A DNA stretch of 64,000 bases. Origin: Allomuricauda sp. NBRC 101325. Its GTDB lineage: Bacteria; Bacteroidota; Bacteroidia; Flavobacteriales; Flavobacteriaceae. Below the pieces are notes generated by a model. That model saw nothing but the letters and a program-made list of their open reading frames with translations. It was not told the origin of the DNA and ran no database searches. The translations under genes and the position numbers were made by a program. Location: contig NZ_BSQF01000003.1 of assembly GCF_030268205.1 (NCBI RefSeq), forward strand, positions 1 to 64,000, in the 5' to 3' direction. This document shows positions 33,686 to 42,382 of the stretch, piece by piece (the stretch's first letter is position 1; each line of letters opens with the position of its first letter).

Positions 33686-35272
33686 TTATTTCTTTTTGAT
33701 TACTATTCCTGATTTAATGTCTTTAAATTCTCCATTGTCCACTGCCAATCCGCCATTGACCAAAACATATTCGATACCTACCGAATATTGGTGTGGTTTT
33801 TCGAATGTGGCCTTGTCAATTACAGTTTCTGGGTTAAAAATGGTAATATCTGCCCGCATCCCTTCTTGAATCAAACCTCTATCCGTCAATTCCAGGCTTT
33901 CAGCTGGCATGGATGTCATTTTTCGAATGGCCTCGGGAAGTGTCAAGATTTTCTTCTCTCGCACAAAATGACCTAAAACTCTTGGGAAAGTCCCATATCC
34001 ACGAGGGTGAGGGTGACCAATGCCTGGTTGTGTCAAACGTCCATCGGAACCGATCATGGTAAAAGGGTGTTGCATGATGTTTTCCACATCTTCTTCGGCC
34101 ATGGCATGGAATACACATCCAGCACCTCCATTCAATTGTGCTTGGATGACCATATCTGCACCATTTTCTACGGAAGGTTCCAATCCATTTTCTTCACACC
34201 AATATTTTAAGGTTTTGCCTTCCAGTTCTGGTTCCCATTCCACTTTGCCAAACTGAACCCTATCCAAATCTGAACCACCACGGTCGTTCAAAATATTGAA
34301 AACTATCCCATTTTTTATGCTGTCTCTCAATATGGGATTGTTGATTCTTTCTACAAATTCATCCTGTCCACCAGCTCTGGCCCAACTGGGAATCAAAACA
34401 GAAATACTGGTATAGCTGGCTGCGTAGGGATATTGGTCCATTTTAATGTTGAGGCCCTTTGCCCTTGCAGAATCCACCATGGCCAAGGTTCTGGAACTTT
34501 TTCCCCACATGGGTTTTCCAATGGCTTTGTGATGGGTAAGTACCACAGGAATACTGGCATCTTCAGAAATTTGAATGGCTTCGGCAACGGCATCAAAAAG
34601 CCCCAAACCTTCTTCTCGCAAATGAGAGGTATAAATTCCACCGTAGGATGATGCTACTTTAGATAAAGCGATCACTTCGTCCACTTTGGAAAATGCCCCT
34701 GGCAGATATTTTAACCCGGTTGAAATACCAAAAGCACCATCCTTCATAGCACTGTCAATTTCAGCTTCCATGGCTTTGAGTTCTTCTTCAGTTGGAGCAC
34801 GATTTTCCAATCCCATAATGTTTCGGCGAACGGTGTTGTGTCCCACCAAATACCCCACATTCATCCCGATTCCCTTCTGCATCAAGCTATCCATGTAAGG
34901 TTTTAACGGGTAGGGGGAGCTTCCATCAGGCCCTCCAAGTGCTGTTGTTACCCCTTGCGTTACATGACTTTTACAATCGTTCAACTCCATTATGGGCTCA
35001 ATATGGGTGTGCATATCAATAAACCCCGGAGAAACGGCAAGTCCGGTAGCATCAATGATTTTGAGGGCTTTTTCACCTTTTAGGTCGCCAATTGCCACAA
35101 TCATGGAATCTTTAACGGCAATATCTGTTTGAATGGGTTCACCGCCCTTTCCGTCGTAAACTGTACCATTTAAAATGAGCACATCGTATTCCTCACTGCT
35201 TTTGCACGAGAAAACAAGGAGCACCATTAAAAAGAGCAATGGTTTTTGAAATTGTTTGAGGTTGGTCATCAT
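33686..35272 (-). CDS. N-acyl-D-amino-acid deacylase (D-aminoacylase), lipoprotein
   Basis: A 528-residue amidohydrolase with a lipoprotein signal (LLVFSC). Metal-binding and catalytic stretches include PGFIDMHTHIEP, YTSHLREEG, VVLTHHKAIGKPMWGKS, MIGSDGRLTQPG and HPHPRGYGTFPRVLG, matching the D-aminoacylase/N-acyl-D-Asp/D-Glu deacylase group. It should free D-amino acids from N-acyl forms in the periplasm. The D-amino-acid aminotransferase gene lies immediately upstream in the same operon (12-bp gap), a natural next step. Acyl and side-chain preference cannot be told. Confidence 0.9.
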   Translation of the reverse strand: MMTNLKQFQKPLLFLMVLLVFSCKSSEEYDVLILNGTVYDGKGGEPIQTDIAVKDSMIVAIGDLKGEKALKIIDATGLAVSPGFIDMHTHIEPIMELNDCKSHVTQGVTTALGGPDGSSPYPLKPYMDSLMQKGIGMNVGYLVGHNTVRRNIMGLENRAPTEEELKAMEAEIDSAMKDGAFGISTGLKYLPGAFSKVDEVIALSKVASSYGGIYTSHLREEGLGLFDAVAEAIQISEDASIPVVLTHHKAIGKPMWGKSSRTLAMVDSARAKGLNIKMDQYPYAASYTSISVLIPSWARAGGQDEFVERINNPILRDSIKNGIVFNILNDRGGSDLDRVQFGKVEWEPELEGKTLKYWCEENGLEPSVENGADMVIQAQLNGGAGCVFHAMAEEDVENIMQHPFTMIGSDGRLTQPGIGHPHPRGYGTFPRVLGHFVREKKILTLPEAIRKMTSMPAESLELTDRGLIQEGMRADITIFNPETVIDKATFEKPHQYSVGIEYVLVNGGLAVDNGEFKDIKSGIVIKKK

Positions 35273-35284
35273 AATTTGAGTCGC

Positions 35285-36169
35285 TTATAAGGTTATGTCG
35301 GCTGTGTCTATGTCTTTGAGTTTGGCAAAGGCTTCTTGGAGTTGCTTTGTAATGGGGCCAATCTCGTTGCCTTCGTAGTAGGTATGATCGCCCAACTGGG
35401 CTATGGAGGCTATTTGAGTGGTAGTTCCCGTGAAAAAGGCCTCTTCTGTGGTTGGAATTTCATCGAACGTCACTGCTTCCTCCACCAGAGTCAAATCCAA
35501 CTCTTTGCACAACTGCACCAGCACTTTTCGTGTAATGCCATCCAAGATATGTTCGTTGGCAGGGTGGGTAACCACTTTGCCATTTTTCACAAAAAAGATA
35601 TTAGTGTGCGAACCTTCAGTAATTGAACCATTACGAATCAAAACAGCTTCGTCACAATCCGCATTCATGGCCGCTTCATTGGTCATAATATTACCGAGCA
35701 ATGAAATGGATTTGATGTCACATCGGTGCCATCTAAAGTCGTTGGCAGTGATGGCCCTCATATTTTTAGTGTTGATGTAGGGTAATTCAAAGGGCAGGGC
35801 ATACATCATTACACTTGCCGCTATCCCTTTGGGATAGGAATGTTTTCTTGGTGCGGTTCCCCGGGTTACTTGCATGTAGATCAAGCAAGATTTGTCAGTA
35901 AGTCCAGATGATTCAATAAGTGAATCAATTTCTGGATAAAGGGTATCCACGTCAAAATCAATTCCAATTTTATCCAAGTTTTCCTGTAAGCGGTCCAAGT
36001 GGGCCTTTTTGTAGAAAATGCCATTTTCCAACTGCACCATCACTTCGTAAATGCCATCGCCAAATAAAAATCCACGGTCAAAAACCGAAATATTGGCGAC
36101 TTCACTCGCTACTATTTTACCATTTAAATAGACTTTTTGGGGAAAGTTTCCTTTTGGCAGCATAAACAA
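35285..36169 (-). CDS. D-amino-acid aminotransferase (class IV PLP enzyme)
   Basis: A 294-residue fold-type IV aminotransferase. The PLP lysine is K153 in RCDIKSISLLGN. The pair R108 and H110 in TRGTAPRKHSYP corresponds to the carboxylate trap of Bacillus D-amino-acid aminotransferase and argues for D- over branched-chain L-substrates. It converts D-amino acids to 2-oxo acids with D-Glu or D-Ala formation, in the cytoplasm (no signal). It is the first gene of a minus-strand operon with D-aminoacylase, M20 peptidase and two serine hydrolases. Start at ATG 36169 or 36163 (MLPKG). Confidence 0.87.
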   Translation of the reverse strand: MFMLPKGNFPQKVYLNGKIVASEVANISVFDRGFLFGDGIYEVMVQLENGIFYKKAHLDRLQENLDKIGIDFDVDTLYPEIDSLIESSGLTDKSCLIYMQVTRGTAPRKHSYPKGIAASVMMYALPFELPYINTKNMRAITANDFRWHRCDIKSISLLGNIMTNEAAMNADCDEAVLIRNGSITEGSHTNIFFVKNGKVVTHPANEHILDGITRKVLVQLCKELDLTLVEEAVTFDEIPTTEEAFFTGTTTQIASIAQLGDHTYYEGNEIGPITKQLQEAFAKLKDIDTADITL

Positions 36170-36284
36170 AGGTTAATTTAATAAGAAAAGCGCAATCCTA
36201 CGCTTTACCCAACTTAATGTGTGAAGGTAGCGGTTATTTGTCTAATTTAAAACTGGGCCAAAGGGGTTTGACAAGGGCAAAATC

Positions 36285-36310
36285 AAGTTTTGAAGAATTC
36301 TTGAAAACTT
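36285..36310. promoter_or_regulatory. Near-perfect 26-bp palindrome in a divergent intergenic region
   Basis: AAGTTTTGAAGAA and TTCTTGAAAACTT are reverse complements except for one pair. The site is centred between 36297 and 36298, 116 bp before the D-amino-acid aminotransferase start and 147 bp before the deoxyribonucleotidase start. As an operator it could serve both directions. Its hairpin form is followed by TTCTGTTTT, but no plus-strand gene leads into it, which argues against a terminator. Confidence 0.6.
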
Positions 36311-36456
36311 TTCTGTTTTATTAAAATTAATACGGGTAGGTAATTAATTTTTAGCAATTTATGTATAGTCGAGTTCACCCCAATTTAGGTAGACTTGTTT
36401 GTAAACCTTGATTATTCAGCAAGTTTTTGCGTACTTCACGGTACTAAAAATTAAGT

Positions 36457-36978
36457 ATGACCATTTTTGTGGATATGGATGAGGTGATTGCCAATGCCTA
36501 TATGGCCCATATCGAAATCTACAACCAAGAACACAATGCCCAATTAAAAGTTGATGAATGCATGGGAAGGGAAGTATGGCAATGTGTCCCCGAAGCGCAT
36601 CAAAAGGAGATTAAAGATCATACCCGAAGGATTGGATTTTTTAGAGATTTGAGGGTTATTCCAGATAGTCAAAAAGTGCTTAAGGAATTGAGTGAGAAGT
36701 ATCAAGTCTACATTGCCTCCGCTGCAATGGAATTTCCAGATTCGCTTAAGGAAAAATCGGACTGGTTGGATTTGCATTTTCCGTTTATTCCATGGCAAAA
36801 CCGCATTTTATGTGGAGATAAACACATTTTAAAGGGAGATGTTTTAATTGATGATCGGAGTAAAAATTTGGAGCCATTTAATGGGAGGTCCATTATGTTT
36901 TCTTCGCCCCACAACGCCAATGAAAATTCATTTGAACGTGCCCATAATTGGCAAGAAATCGCCGACAAACTTTTGTAA
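36457..36978 (+). CDS. 5'(3')-deoxyribonucleotidase (HAD superfamily)
   Basis: A 173-residue cytosolic protein of the NT5C family. The HAD motif DMDEV holds D6 and D8; motif II lies in YIASAAMEF; the end has GDVLIDDRSKN (two Asp for magnesium). It dephosphorylates deoxyribonucleoside monophosphates. First of four plus-strand genes with gaps of 12, 0 and 16 bp, though its function is not obviously linked to the hydrolases that follow. Confidence 0.9.
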   Translation: MTIFVDMDEVIANAYMAHIEIYNQEHNAQLKVDECMGREVWQCVPEAHQKEIKDHTRRIGFFRDLRVIPDSQKVLKELSEKYQVYIASAAMEFPDSLKEKSDWLDLHFPFIPWQNRILCGDKHILKGDVLIDDRSKNLEPFNGRSIMFSSPHNANENSFERAHNWQEIADKLL

Positions 36979-36990
36979 CTTGTACGGGCG

Positions 36991-37713
36991 ATGCGTAAAC
37001 TATTTTCACAACTTTTAATTTTATTGGGACTGTTGGTGTTGGATGGCTGTTCCGCCCAATCCCATTTGGTGTTGGATGAAATGGAGACCGTTACTAAGGA
37101 ATCCCTAAAATATTACCTCTACTACCCCAAGGACTACTTTAGTTCTGAAAATGAAGAATTTGGATTATTGTTGTTTCTCCATGGAGGTGGGGAATCTGGT
37201 CAAAAAATGGAATACATCAAGCATAATGGCCCACCAAAATTATTGGCGGAAGGCATGCAATTTCCTTTCCTGATTTTGGCCCCTCAAAACCCACATGCCC
37301 AAAAATGGTGGAATACAGAAGCCGTTGCCCAATTGTTGGATTCGGTAGTGGATGCAAATAGAGTAGATAAAAAACGAATTTACTTAACTGGATTGAGCAG
37401 GGGAGGAAGTGCAGCTTGGGAAATGGCCACACAATATCCCGATAAGTTTGCCGCAATGGCCGTAGTTTGTGGAATGGCACCATTGCCATACGCCCATTGG
37501 ATCAATAAAAAAATGCCCATTTGGGTATTTCATGGCGATCAAGATGATGTTATCAATGTGGAGGAATCCGATAGCATGGTGTACAAGCTCAAAGAAATGG
37601 GATATCATGTGGAATACACCCGATACAAAGGGGTTGGACATAATGCTTGGGACAGGGCGTATACAACAGATTCCTTATACACTTGGCTAGCCAAGCAAAA
37701 ACAAATCGATTAA
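36991..37713 (+). CDS. Lipoprotein alpha/beta hydrolase (esterase/phospholipase type)
   Basis: A 240-residue lipoprotein (LDGC, Cys20). The hydrolase fold shows FLHGGGESG (oxyanion), nucleophile Ser in LTGLSRGGSAAWEMA, Asp in WVFHGDQDDVI and His in VGHNAWDRAY. It resembles the dienelactone hydrolase/PHB depolymerase-like group. Its stop is directly followed by the ATG of the D-Ala-D-Ala dipeptidase, suggesting co-expression in the envelope. The substrate is unknown. Confidence 0.87.
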   Translation: MRKLFSQLLILLGLLVLDGCSAQSHLVLDEMETVTKESLKYYLYYPKDYFSSENEEFGLLLFLHGGGESGQKMEYIKHNGPPKLLAEGMQFPFLILAPQNPHAQKWWNTEAVAQLLDSVVDANRVDKKRIYLTGLSRGGSAAWEMATQYPDKFAAMAVVCGMAPLPYAHWINKKMPIWVFHGDQDDVINVEESDSMVYKLKEMGYHVEYTRYKGVGHNAWDRAYTTDSLYTWLAKQKQID

Positions 37714-38436
37714 ATGAAGCATAGCTTAGCACTTTTTATTCTGATGTTGACGATAGGTTGCGGTCAGAAAAATAAAAAAACAGAATCGCCTAATCGTATT
37801 GAATCAGTTGAAGTTATAGATTCGATTGTAGTGGATTCAGTTCCAAAAAAAGTGGAACCGCAACTTAAAACTTTCGATGGTTTAGCCGATACCACCTTTG
37901 TGCGGTTGGAAGATTTCAGCAAAGATTTTGCATACGATTTACGTTACGCTACTGAAAATAACTTTTTAAAAGCCAAAGTGTACGATTGTGCCGAATGCTA
38001 TACAAGAGTTAAAACCGCCAAAGCTTTGATTGCCGCCAACAAGGATTTTCTGAAAGAGGGGGTTAAAATCAAATTTTATGATTGTTATCGACCCAATTCT
38101 GTGCAGTACAAAATGTGGGAGATCGTGCCCAATCCGCAATATGTGGCCAATCCAGATAAAGGTTCCATTCACAATAAAGGTGGTGCTGTGGACATTACTT
38201 TAGTTGATTTGGAGGGAAATGAATTGGATATGGGAACCGACTTTGATTTTTTCGGAAAACGTGCCTATCACGATAATATGGACTTGCCCCAAAATATACT
38301 CGACAACCGAAAATTACTGAAAGAAACCATGGAAGCCCATGGATTTTGGTCCATCCGAACCGAATGGTGGCATTACAATTTATCAGCAGGCTCCAATGAC
38401 AAGGTGGCCAATTTTAAATGGGATTGCCCTGAATAA
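37714..38436 (+). CDS. D-alanyl-D-alanine dipeptidase (M15D, VanX/DdpX type), lipoprotein
   Basis: A 240-residue lipoprotein (TIGC, Cys16). Zinc and catalytic residues of M15D are all visible: H153 and D160 in SIHNKGGAVDITL, and E217 and H220 in TEWWHYN; the preceding KFYDCYRPNSVQ is also typical. It should split D-Ala-D-Ala in the periplasm, yielding D-Ala for the D-amino-acid aminotransferase encoded upstream on the other strand. There is no VanR/S, VanH or VanA nearby, so I infer nutrition or wall turnover rather than glycopeptide resistance. Confidence 0.92.
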   Translation: MKHSLALFILMLTIGCGQKNKKTESPNRIESVEVIDSIVVDSVPKKVEPQLKTFDGLADTTFVRLEDFSKDFAYDLRYATENNFLKAKVYDCAECYTRVKTAKALIAANKDFLKEGVKIKFYDCYRPNSVQYKMWEIVPNPQYVANPDKGSIHNKGGAVDITLVDLEGNELDMGTDFDFFGKRAYHDNMDLPQNILDNRKLLKETMEAHGFWSIRTEWWHYNLSAGSNDKVANFKWDCPE

Positions 38437-38452
38437 ACAAACAACCAATCAC

Positions 38453-39379
38453 ATGAAAAACATCAAACAAACTGCACTGATCCTAATATTAACAACTATT
38501 GGAATGTCAGCACAAAATACTATTATCCCACTTTGGCCAAACGAAATTCCAAACCAAAAGACTTCAGCCGAAGAAGAAAAAGTGGAACATACCGAAGATG
38601 GAATTATTTGGATTACCAATGTGCAAGAACCGACCATTGAGGTGTTTTTGCCATCCAAGAGAATGTCCAATGGCAAGGCTGTTGTTATTTTTCCAGGTGG
38701 AGGGTATTACGGATTGGCCTATGATTGGGAGGGAACGGATATTGCCAAAACATTGACCGCGAAAGGCATTGCTGGAATCGTTGTGAAGTATCGTTTACCT
38801 TGGTCCAAGTCCATTGCAAAAGACAAACACTTGGTTCCAATGCAAGATGCGCAAAGAGCCATGAGATTGGTTCGTAGCAAGGCCAAAGAATGGAATTTGG
38901 ATGAAAATCAAATAGGAATTATGGGCTTTTCTGCAGGTGGACATTTGGCATCGACTTTAGGCACGCATTACGATGAAAAGGTCTATCCTGCACAAGTGGG
39001 AGAGGATGGCATATCTGCACGTCCTGATTTTATGGCTTTGATTTATCCCGTGATCACTTTGGGAGTGCCAAGCACACATACAGGTTCTAGGGCCTCATTG
39101 GTGGGGGAAAAGCCAACACAGGCTGAATTGGATTATCTTTCCAATGAAAAGCAGGTAGATGGAAACACGCCACCCACTTTCTTATTACATGCCGCAGACG
39201 ACGGAGCAGTTCCCGTGGAGAACAGTTTAATGTTCTTTTCCGCCCTTAAAGAAAATAAGGTGCCTGTTACCATGCATGTGTACCCTACCGGTGGGCACGG
39301 TTTTTCTTTGGGATTGGAACATGAAAGATTAAAAAATTGGATAAACCTCTTTTTTGATTGGATGGATAACTTGGATTAG
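38453..39379 (+). CDS. Secreted alpha/beta hydrolase (esterase, BD-FAE-like)
   Basis: The ATG at 38453 gives 308 residues with a signal peptide (MKNIKQTALILILTTIGMSA); the open frame from 38339 overlaps the dipeptidase gene. FPGGGYYGLAYDWEG is the oxyanion stretch, nucleophile Ser is in IMGFSAGGHLA, Asp in HAADDGAVPVENS and His in TGGHGFSLG. Homologues are often called xylanases but are carbohydrate esterases. Its 3' end overlaps the convergent THUMP-like methyltransferase gene by four bases. Confidence 0.88.
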   Translation: MKNIKQTALILILTTIGMSAQNTIIPLWPNEIPNQKTSAEEEKVEHTEDGIIWITNVQEPTIEVFLPSKRMSNGKAVVIFPGGGYYGLAYDWEGTDIAKTLTAKGIAGIVVKYRLPWSKSIAKDKHLVPMQDAQRAMRLVRSKAKEWNLDENQIGIMGFSAGGHLASTLGTHYDEKVYPAQVGEDGISARPDFMALIYPVITLGVPSTHTGSRASLVGEKPTQAELDYLSNEKQVDGNTPPTFLLHAADDGAVPVENSLMFFSALKENKVPVTMHVYPTGGHGFSLGLEHERLKNWINLFFDWMDNLD

Positions 39380-40560
39380 TCCAAGACTTTTTTAGAGGAT
39401 ATGATCAAAAGGGAATCGTCAATGTTTTTGGTAAAGAACAAATAATGTTCCCCACCGTCCTTTATCTTGAATTTCTTGCGTATATCTGCCACAGTCATTG
39501 GAAAGTTCCTTGTGGTAATATTTGCTTTGGTCAACCCCAATGATTTGATGGAATTTTTGGAATAGGGCAATACCTGTTCAATTTTGAAGGTTCTTCCAGG
39601 AAAATCAATTTTCTCTGTGGAAGTGTATAAATGGGAATGGGGATGAAGCTTGTTTACTTTGTAAAATGCAGCAACGGATTTAAACCCACCTGATTTTAAA
39701 ATAGCGGCATTGGGTTCATATAAAAAGTCTTCTGGTAAACCAAAATTGGTTTCGCAATTGGATTCTTCCCCCAATAGAAAATTGAATTGGTCTTCTTGAT
39801 CAGGTATAAGATTCACTGTCTTAATTTGAATTCCGCCTTCGAAACCTTTTTTCAAAACAAACAATACTTCTTTCACTTCATTGTTCACAGCCACTACATG
39901 AACCTCTTGGGTAAATTGTAGTTCGTTGATGCCTTGCGCAATGTCAAAAATGGGGGAGGCCTTTACTAAAATCCTGTCCGATTTTTCAAAAATCAAGGAT
40001 AGGTTTTCAGGTAAATTAGGGAGGCAATCTTCCAATAAAAACACCTTTCCTTTTTTATCATTTCTTCGGGAGGGATCCACAAAGACCCAATCAAATTGTT
40101 GATTGGAATTTTTCAGAAATTCGATACCATCTCCCGTAAAACACTCGATGTTTTTTCGACCTAAAATATCGAAATTATGTTGGGCGATTTCACTCAATTT
40201 TGGGTTGATTTCGCAATGCAAAACCTGCTCCATTTTAGAGCTGAAAAAGTAGCTGTCAACACCAAAGCCGCCAGTGAGGTCAATCAATGATTTTCCATCT
40301 ACCTGTTGAGCTTTATAATTGGCTGTTTGCTCCGAACTGGTTTGCTCAATATTTAGCTTGTTAGGGTAGTAAATACTATTGTGGTTGAACCAGGTAGGGA
40401 GCTTTTCCTGGCATTTTTTCCGAGCTTCCAACTGTTCGGCAAGTTCTTTTTGGGAAATACCCACAAAAATGGGTTTTTGAAGCAGAACCGACATAATGTC
40501 AGTATTTATATTTTTAAATATAAAATCCTGTACACCAGTATTTAATATAAGTTTATTCAA
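39376..40560 (-). CDS. THUMP-like domain class I SAM-dependent methyltransferase
   Basis: A 394-residue protein. The Rossmann methyltransferase core has LIDLTGGFGVDSYFFS (motif I), HCEINPKLSEIAQHN and FVDPSRRN, a PSRR variant of the catalytic NPPY. The last 70 residues (GRTFKIEQVLPYSKNSIKSL, NFPMTVADIRKKFKIKDGG) form the THUMP-like domain. It is conserved in Bacteroidota; an RNA substrate is likely but not established to my knowledge. The start could also be the ATG of MSVLLQKP (residue 23), which would remove a hydrophilic leader. Eight bp before the permease gene, same strand. Confidence 0.87.
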   Translation of the reverse strand: MNKLILNTGVQDFIFKNINTDIMSVLLQKPIFVGISQKELAEQLEARKKCQEKLPTWFNHNSIYYPNKLNIEQTSSEQTANYKAQQVDGKSLIDLTGGFGVDSYFFSSKMEQVLHCEINPKLSEIAQHNFDILGRKNIECFTGDGIEFLKNSNQQFDWVFVDPSRRNDKKGKVFLLEDCLPNLPENLSLIFEKSDRILVKASPIFDIAQGINELQFTQEVHVVAVNNEVKEVLFVLKKGFEGGIQIKTVNLIPDQEDQFNFLLGEESNCETNFGLPEDFLYEPNAAILKSGGFKSVAAFYKVNKLHPHSHLYTSTEKIDFPGRTFKIEQVLPYSKNSIKSLGLTKANITTRNFPMTVADIRKKFKIKDGGEHYLFFTKNIDDSLLIISSKKVLD

Positions 40561-40567
40561 AGAGAAA

Positions 40568-41668
40568 CTATAAGTTTTTTGTCAACTTCTGTACAATGGA
40601 ATATTTCGCTAAAAATTCCTTTAAAATCACCTTGATTGCAGTGTATCCCGGTACCGCAACTACCATTCCGACCACGCCAAAAAGAAGCCCGGCGATAATG
40701 ATCACCAAGAAAATTTCAAGCGGATGGGACTTTACGCTATTCGAAAAAATAAAGGGCTGTGAAAAGAAATTATCCACCAATTGACCAATGGCCAAACCAA
40801 TCAAAACATACATGGTTTTGGGTATGATCACGGTGCTAAAATCTGCCCCTAAAAAACTCGTCATGGTCAAGGTTACCATAATCACTCCACCGATGATTGG
40901 ACCAATGTACGGGATGATGTTAAATAGGGCGCAAAGGAATGCGATTACTATGGCATTTTCCACTCCAACAATTAACAGCGCAATGGTGTAAATTACGAAC
41001 AAAATAAAAAGTTGAAGCAGGATGCCAGCGAAATATCTGGAGAGCAAATTGTTTATTTTTTCAATGGATTTAATCATGTTGCTCTCCTTGTTGTCGGGGA
41101 TAAAAGTGAGCAGTCCATTTTGCAAAAGATTGCGATCCTTTAAAAAGAAAAATGAGATAAAAAGCACTGAGAAAAATCCAATGCTGAATGTGCTCAATGC
41201 ATTCATGAAAGTGTTTAAAAAGTCAGGAATAAATCCTAAATCCAAATCGGCCAACATGCTTTCTTCAATATGGGCCTCGCTTATTATTTCATTTACACTT
41301 CCTGTGGATGCTCCAAAATATTGTAAGGTTTCGAGGTAAAGGGAATTTATTTTCTCTTTAAGCATATCAATATCCAAGAGGGACAGATTTTTACTTTGCT
41401 TGGTGATCAATGGGATAAAGAGGGCCAAAATCCCCAAAAAGATTGAAACGATAAACAACATGGTGGCGATCACGGCCAAAGTGTTGGGGAACTTTAGTTT
41501 TTTGCGGAGAAACAAAACTATGGGCCTGCCCAACAGCGCAATAACTGCGGCAATGGCCAAATACACCAAAACGGACTGAATCTTGTAGAAGAACCATCCT
41601 AAAATAATAATTCCAGCTAATATGGCTATGGCCCTAAGAATTCCGTTGGCTATTGTTTTGGCACTCAT
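40568..41668 (-). CDS. AI-2E family transporter (PerM/YdiK type)
   Basis: A 366-residue polytopic protein with about eight hydrophobic segments, e.g. IRAIAILAGIIILGWFFYKI and LAIAAVIALLGRPIVLFLR, a soluble loop at about 110-150, then FNIIPYIGPIIGG and FLVIIIAGLLFGVVGMVVAV, which mark the family. Its members are putative exporters; transport of autoinducer-2 or sodium/proton exchange has been claimed for some. It lies 3 bp after the DUF4159 gene on the same strand. Confidence 0.92.
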   Translation of the reverse strand: MSAKTIANGILRAIAILAGIIILGWFFYKIQSVLVYLAIAAVIALLGRPIVLFLRKKLKFPNTLAVIATMLFIVSIFLGILALFIPLITKQSKNLSLLDIDMLKEKINSLYLETLQYFGASTGSVNEIISEAHIEESMLADLDLGFIPDFLNTFMNALSTFSIGFFSVLFISFFFLKDRNLLQNGLLTFIPDNKESNMIKSIEKINNLLSRYFAGILLQLFILFVIYTIALLIVGVENAIVIAFLCALFNIIPYIGPIIGGVIMVTLTMTSFLGADFSTVIIPKTMYVLIGLAIGQLVDNFFSQPFIFSNSVKSHPLEIFLVIIIAGLLFGVVGMVVAVPGYTAIKVILKEFLAKYSIVQKLTKNL

Positions 41669-41671
41669 AAA

Positions 41672-42319
41672 CTAACTTTTAAAGGCATATTCCACAATGT
41701 TGGCTCCCATTTGCAAGGCTTTTAGACGTACCTCTTCGGGGTCGTTATGTACTTCCTGATCCTCCCAACCATCACCAAGGTCGCATTCAAAGGTATAGAG
41801 CAATATCAAACGGCCCTGCTCAAAAATTCCAAAAGCTTGTGGTCTTTTTCCATCGTGTTCATGAATTTTGGGCAAGCCATCGGGGAAGGCAAATGTTTGA
41901 TTGAATATTGGATGGTCGGCACCCAATTCTTCCAATGCCTTATCCGGGAAAATTTTGTCCAGTTCTCTTCGCAAATAAGGTTCCATGCCATAATTGTCAT
42001 CAATATGAAGAAAGCCACCAGACAAAAGATAAGTTCTTAAGTTTTCTCCCTCTTCATCCGTAAAAAAGACATTGCCATGTCCTGTCATGTGCAAAAAAGG
42101 ATATTTGAAAATGGAAACACTGCCTGCTTCTACGGTTTCGTAATCGGGATTGATTTTGGTATCGATGTTGGAATTACAAAAGGCGATTAGATTGGGTAGT
42201 GCAGTGGGATTGGAGTACCAATCGCCTCCACCTCCGTACTTAAGTACGGCAATATCTTGTGCATTCATTGTGAATGATGCCAATGTAATTAAAAGTAGGC
42301 TATAACAAAGGTGTTTCAT
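41672..42319 (-). CDS. Secreted DUF4159 domain protein
   Basis: A 215-residue protein with signal peptide (MKHLCYSLLLITLASFTMNA). DUF4159 features are LKYGGGGDWYSNPTALPNLI, FLHMTGHGNVFF, GGFLHIDDNYGMEPYLRREL and LLYTFECDLGDGWED. The fold is thought to be like a class I glutamine amidotransferase without its catalytic residues. The function is unknown. Same strand as the transporter gene, 3 bp apart, and 63 bp after rsmE. Confidence 0.9.
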   Translation of the reverse strand: MKHLCYSLLLITLASFTMNAQDIAVLKYGGGGDWYSNPTALPNLIAFCNSNIDTKINPDYETVEAGSVSIFKYPFLHMTGHGNVFFTDEEGENLRTYLLSGGFLHIDDNYGMEPYLRRELDKIFPDKALEELGADHPIFNQTFAFPDGLPKIHEHDGKRPQAFGIFEQGRLILLYTFECDLGDGWEDQEVHNDPEEVRLKALQMGANIVEYAFKS

Positions 42320-42382
42320 GGAAATCAGAATACCAATACATCAAATGTAAGGCATTCCTTTTGAAATAGGATGCGTCTAAGA

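Noticed and set aside
36285..36310. Terminator reading of the 26-bp palindrome
   Set aside because: It lies between divergent promoters, so no transcript would end there.
37714..38436. Vancomycin-resistance cluster because of the VanX-like protein
   Set aside because: No vanH, ligase or two-component system is near; the neighbours fit D-amino-acid salvage.
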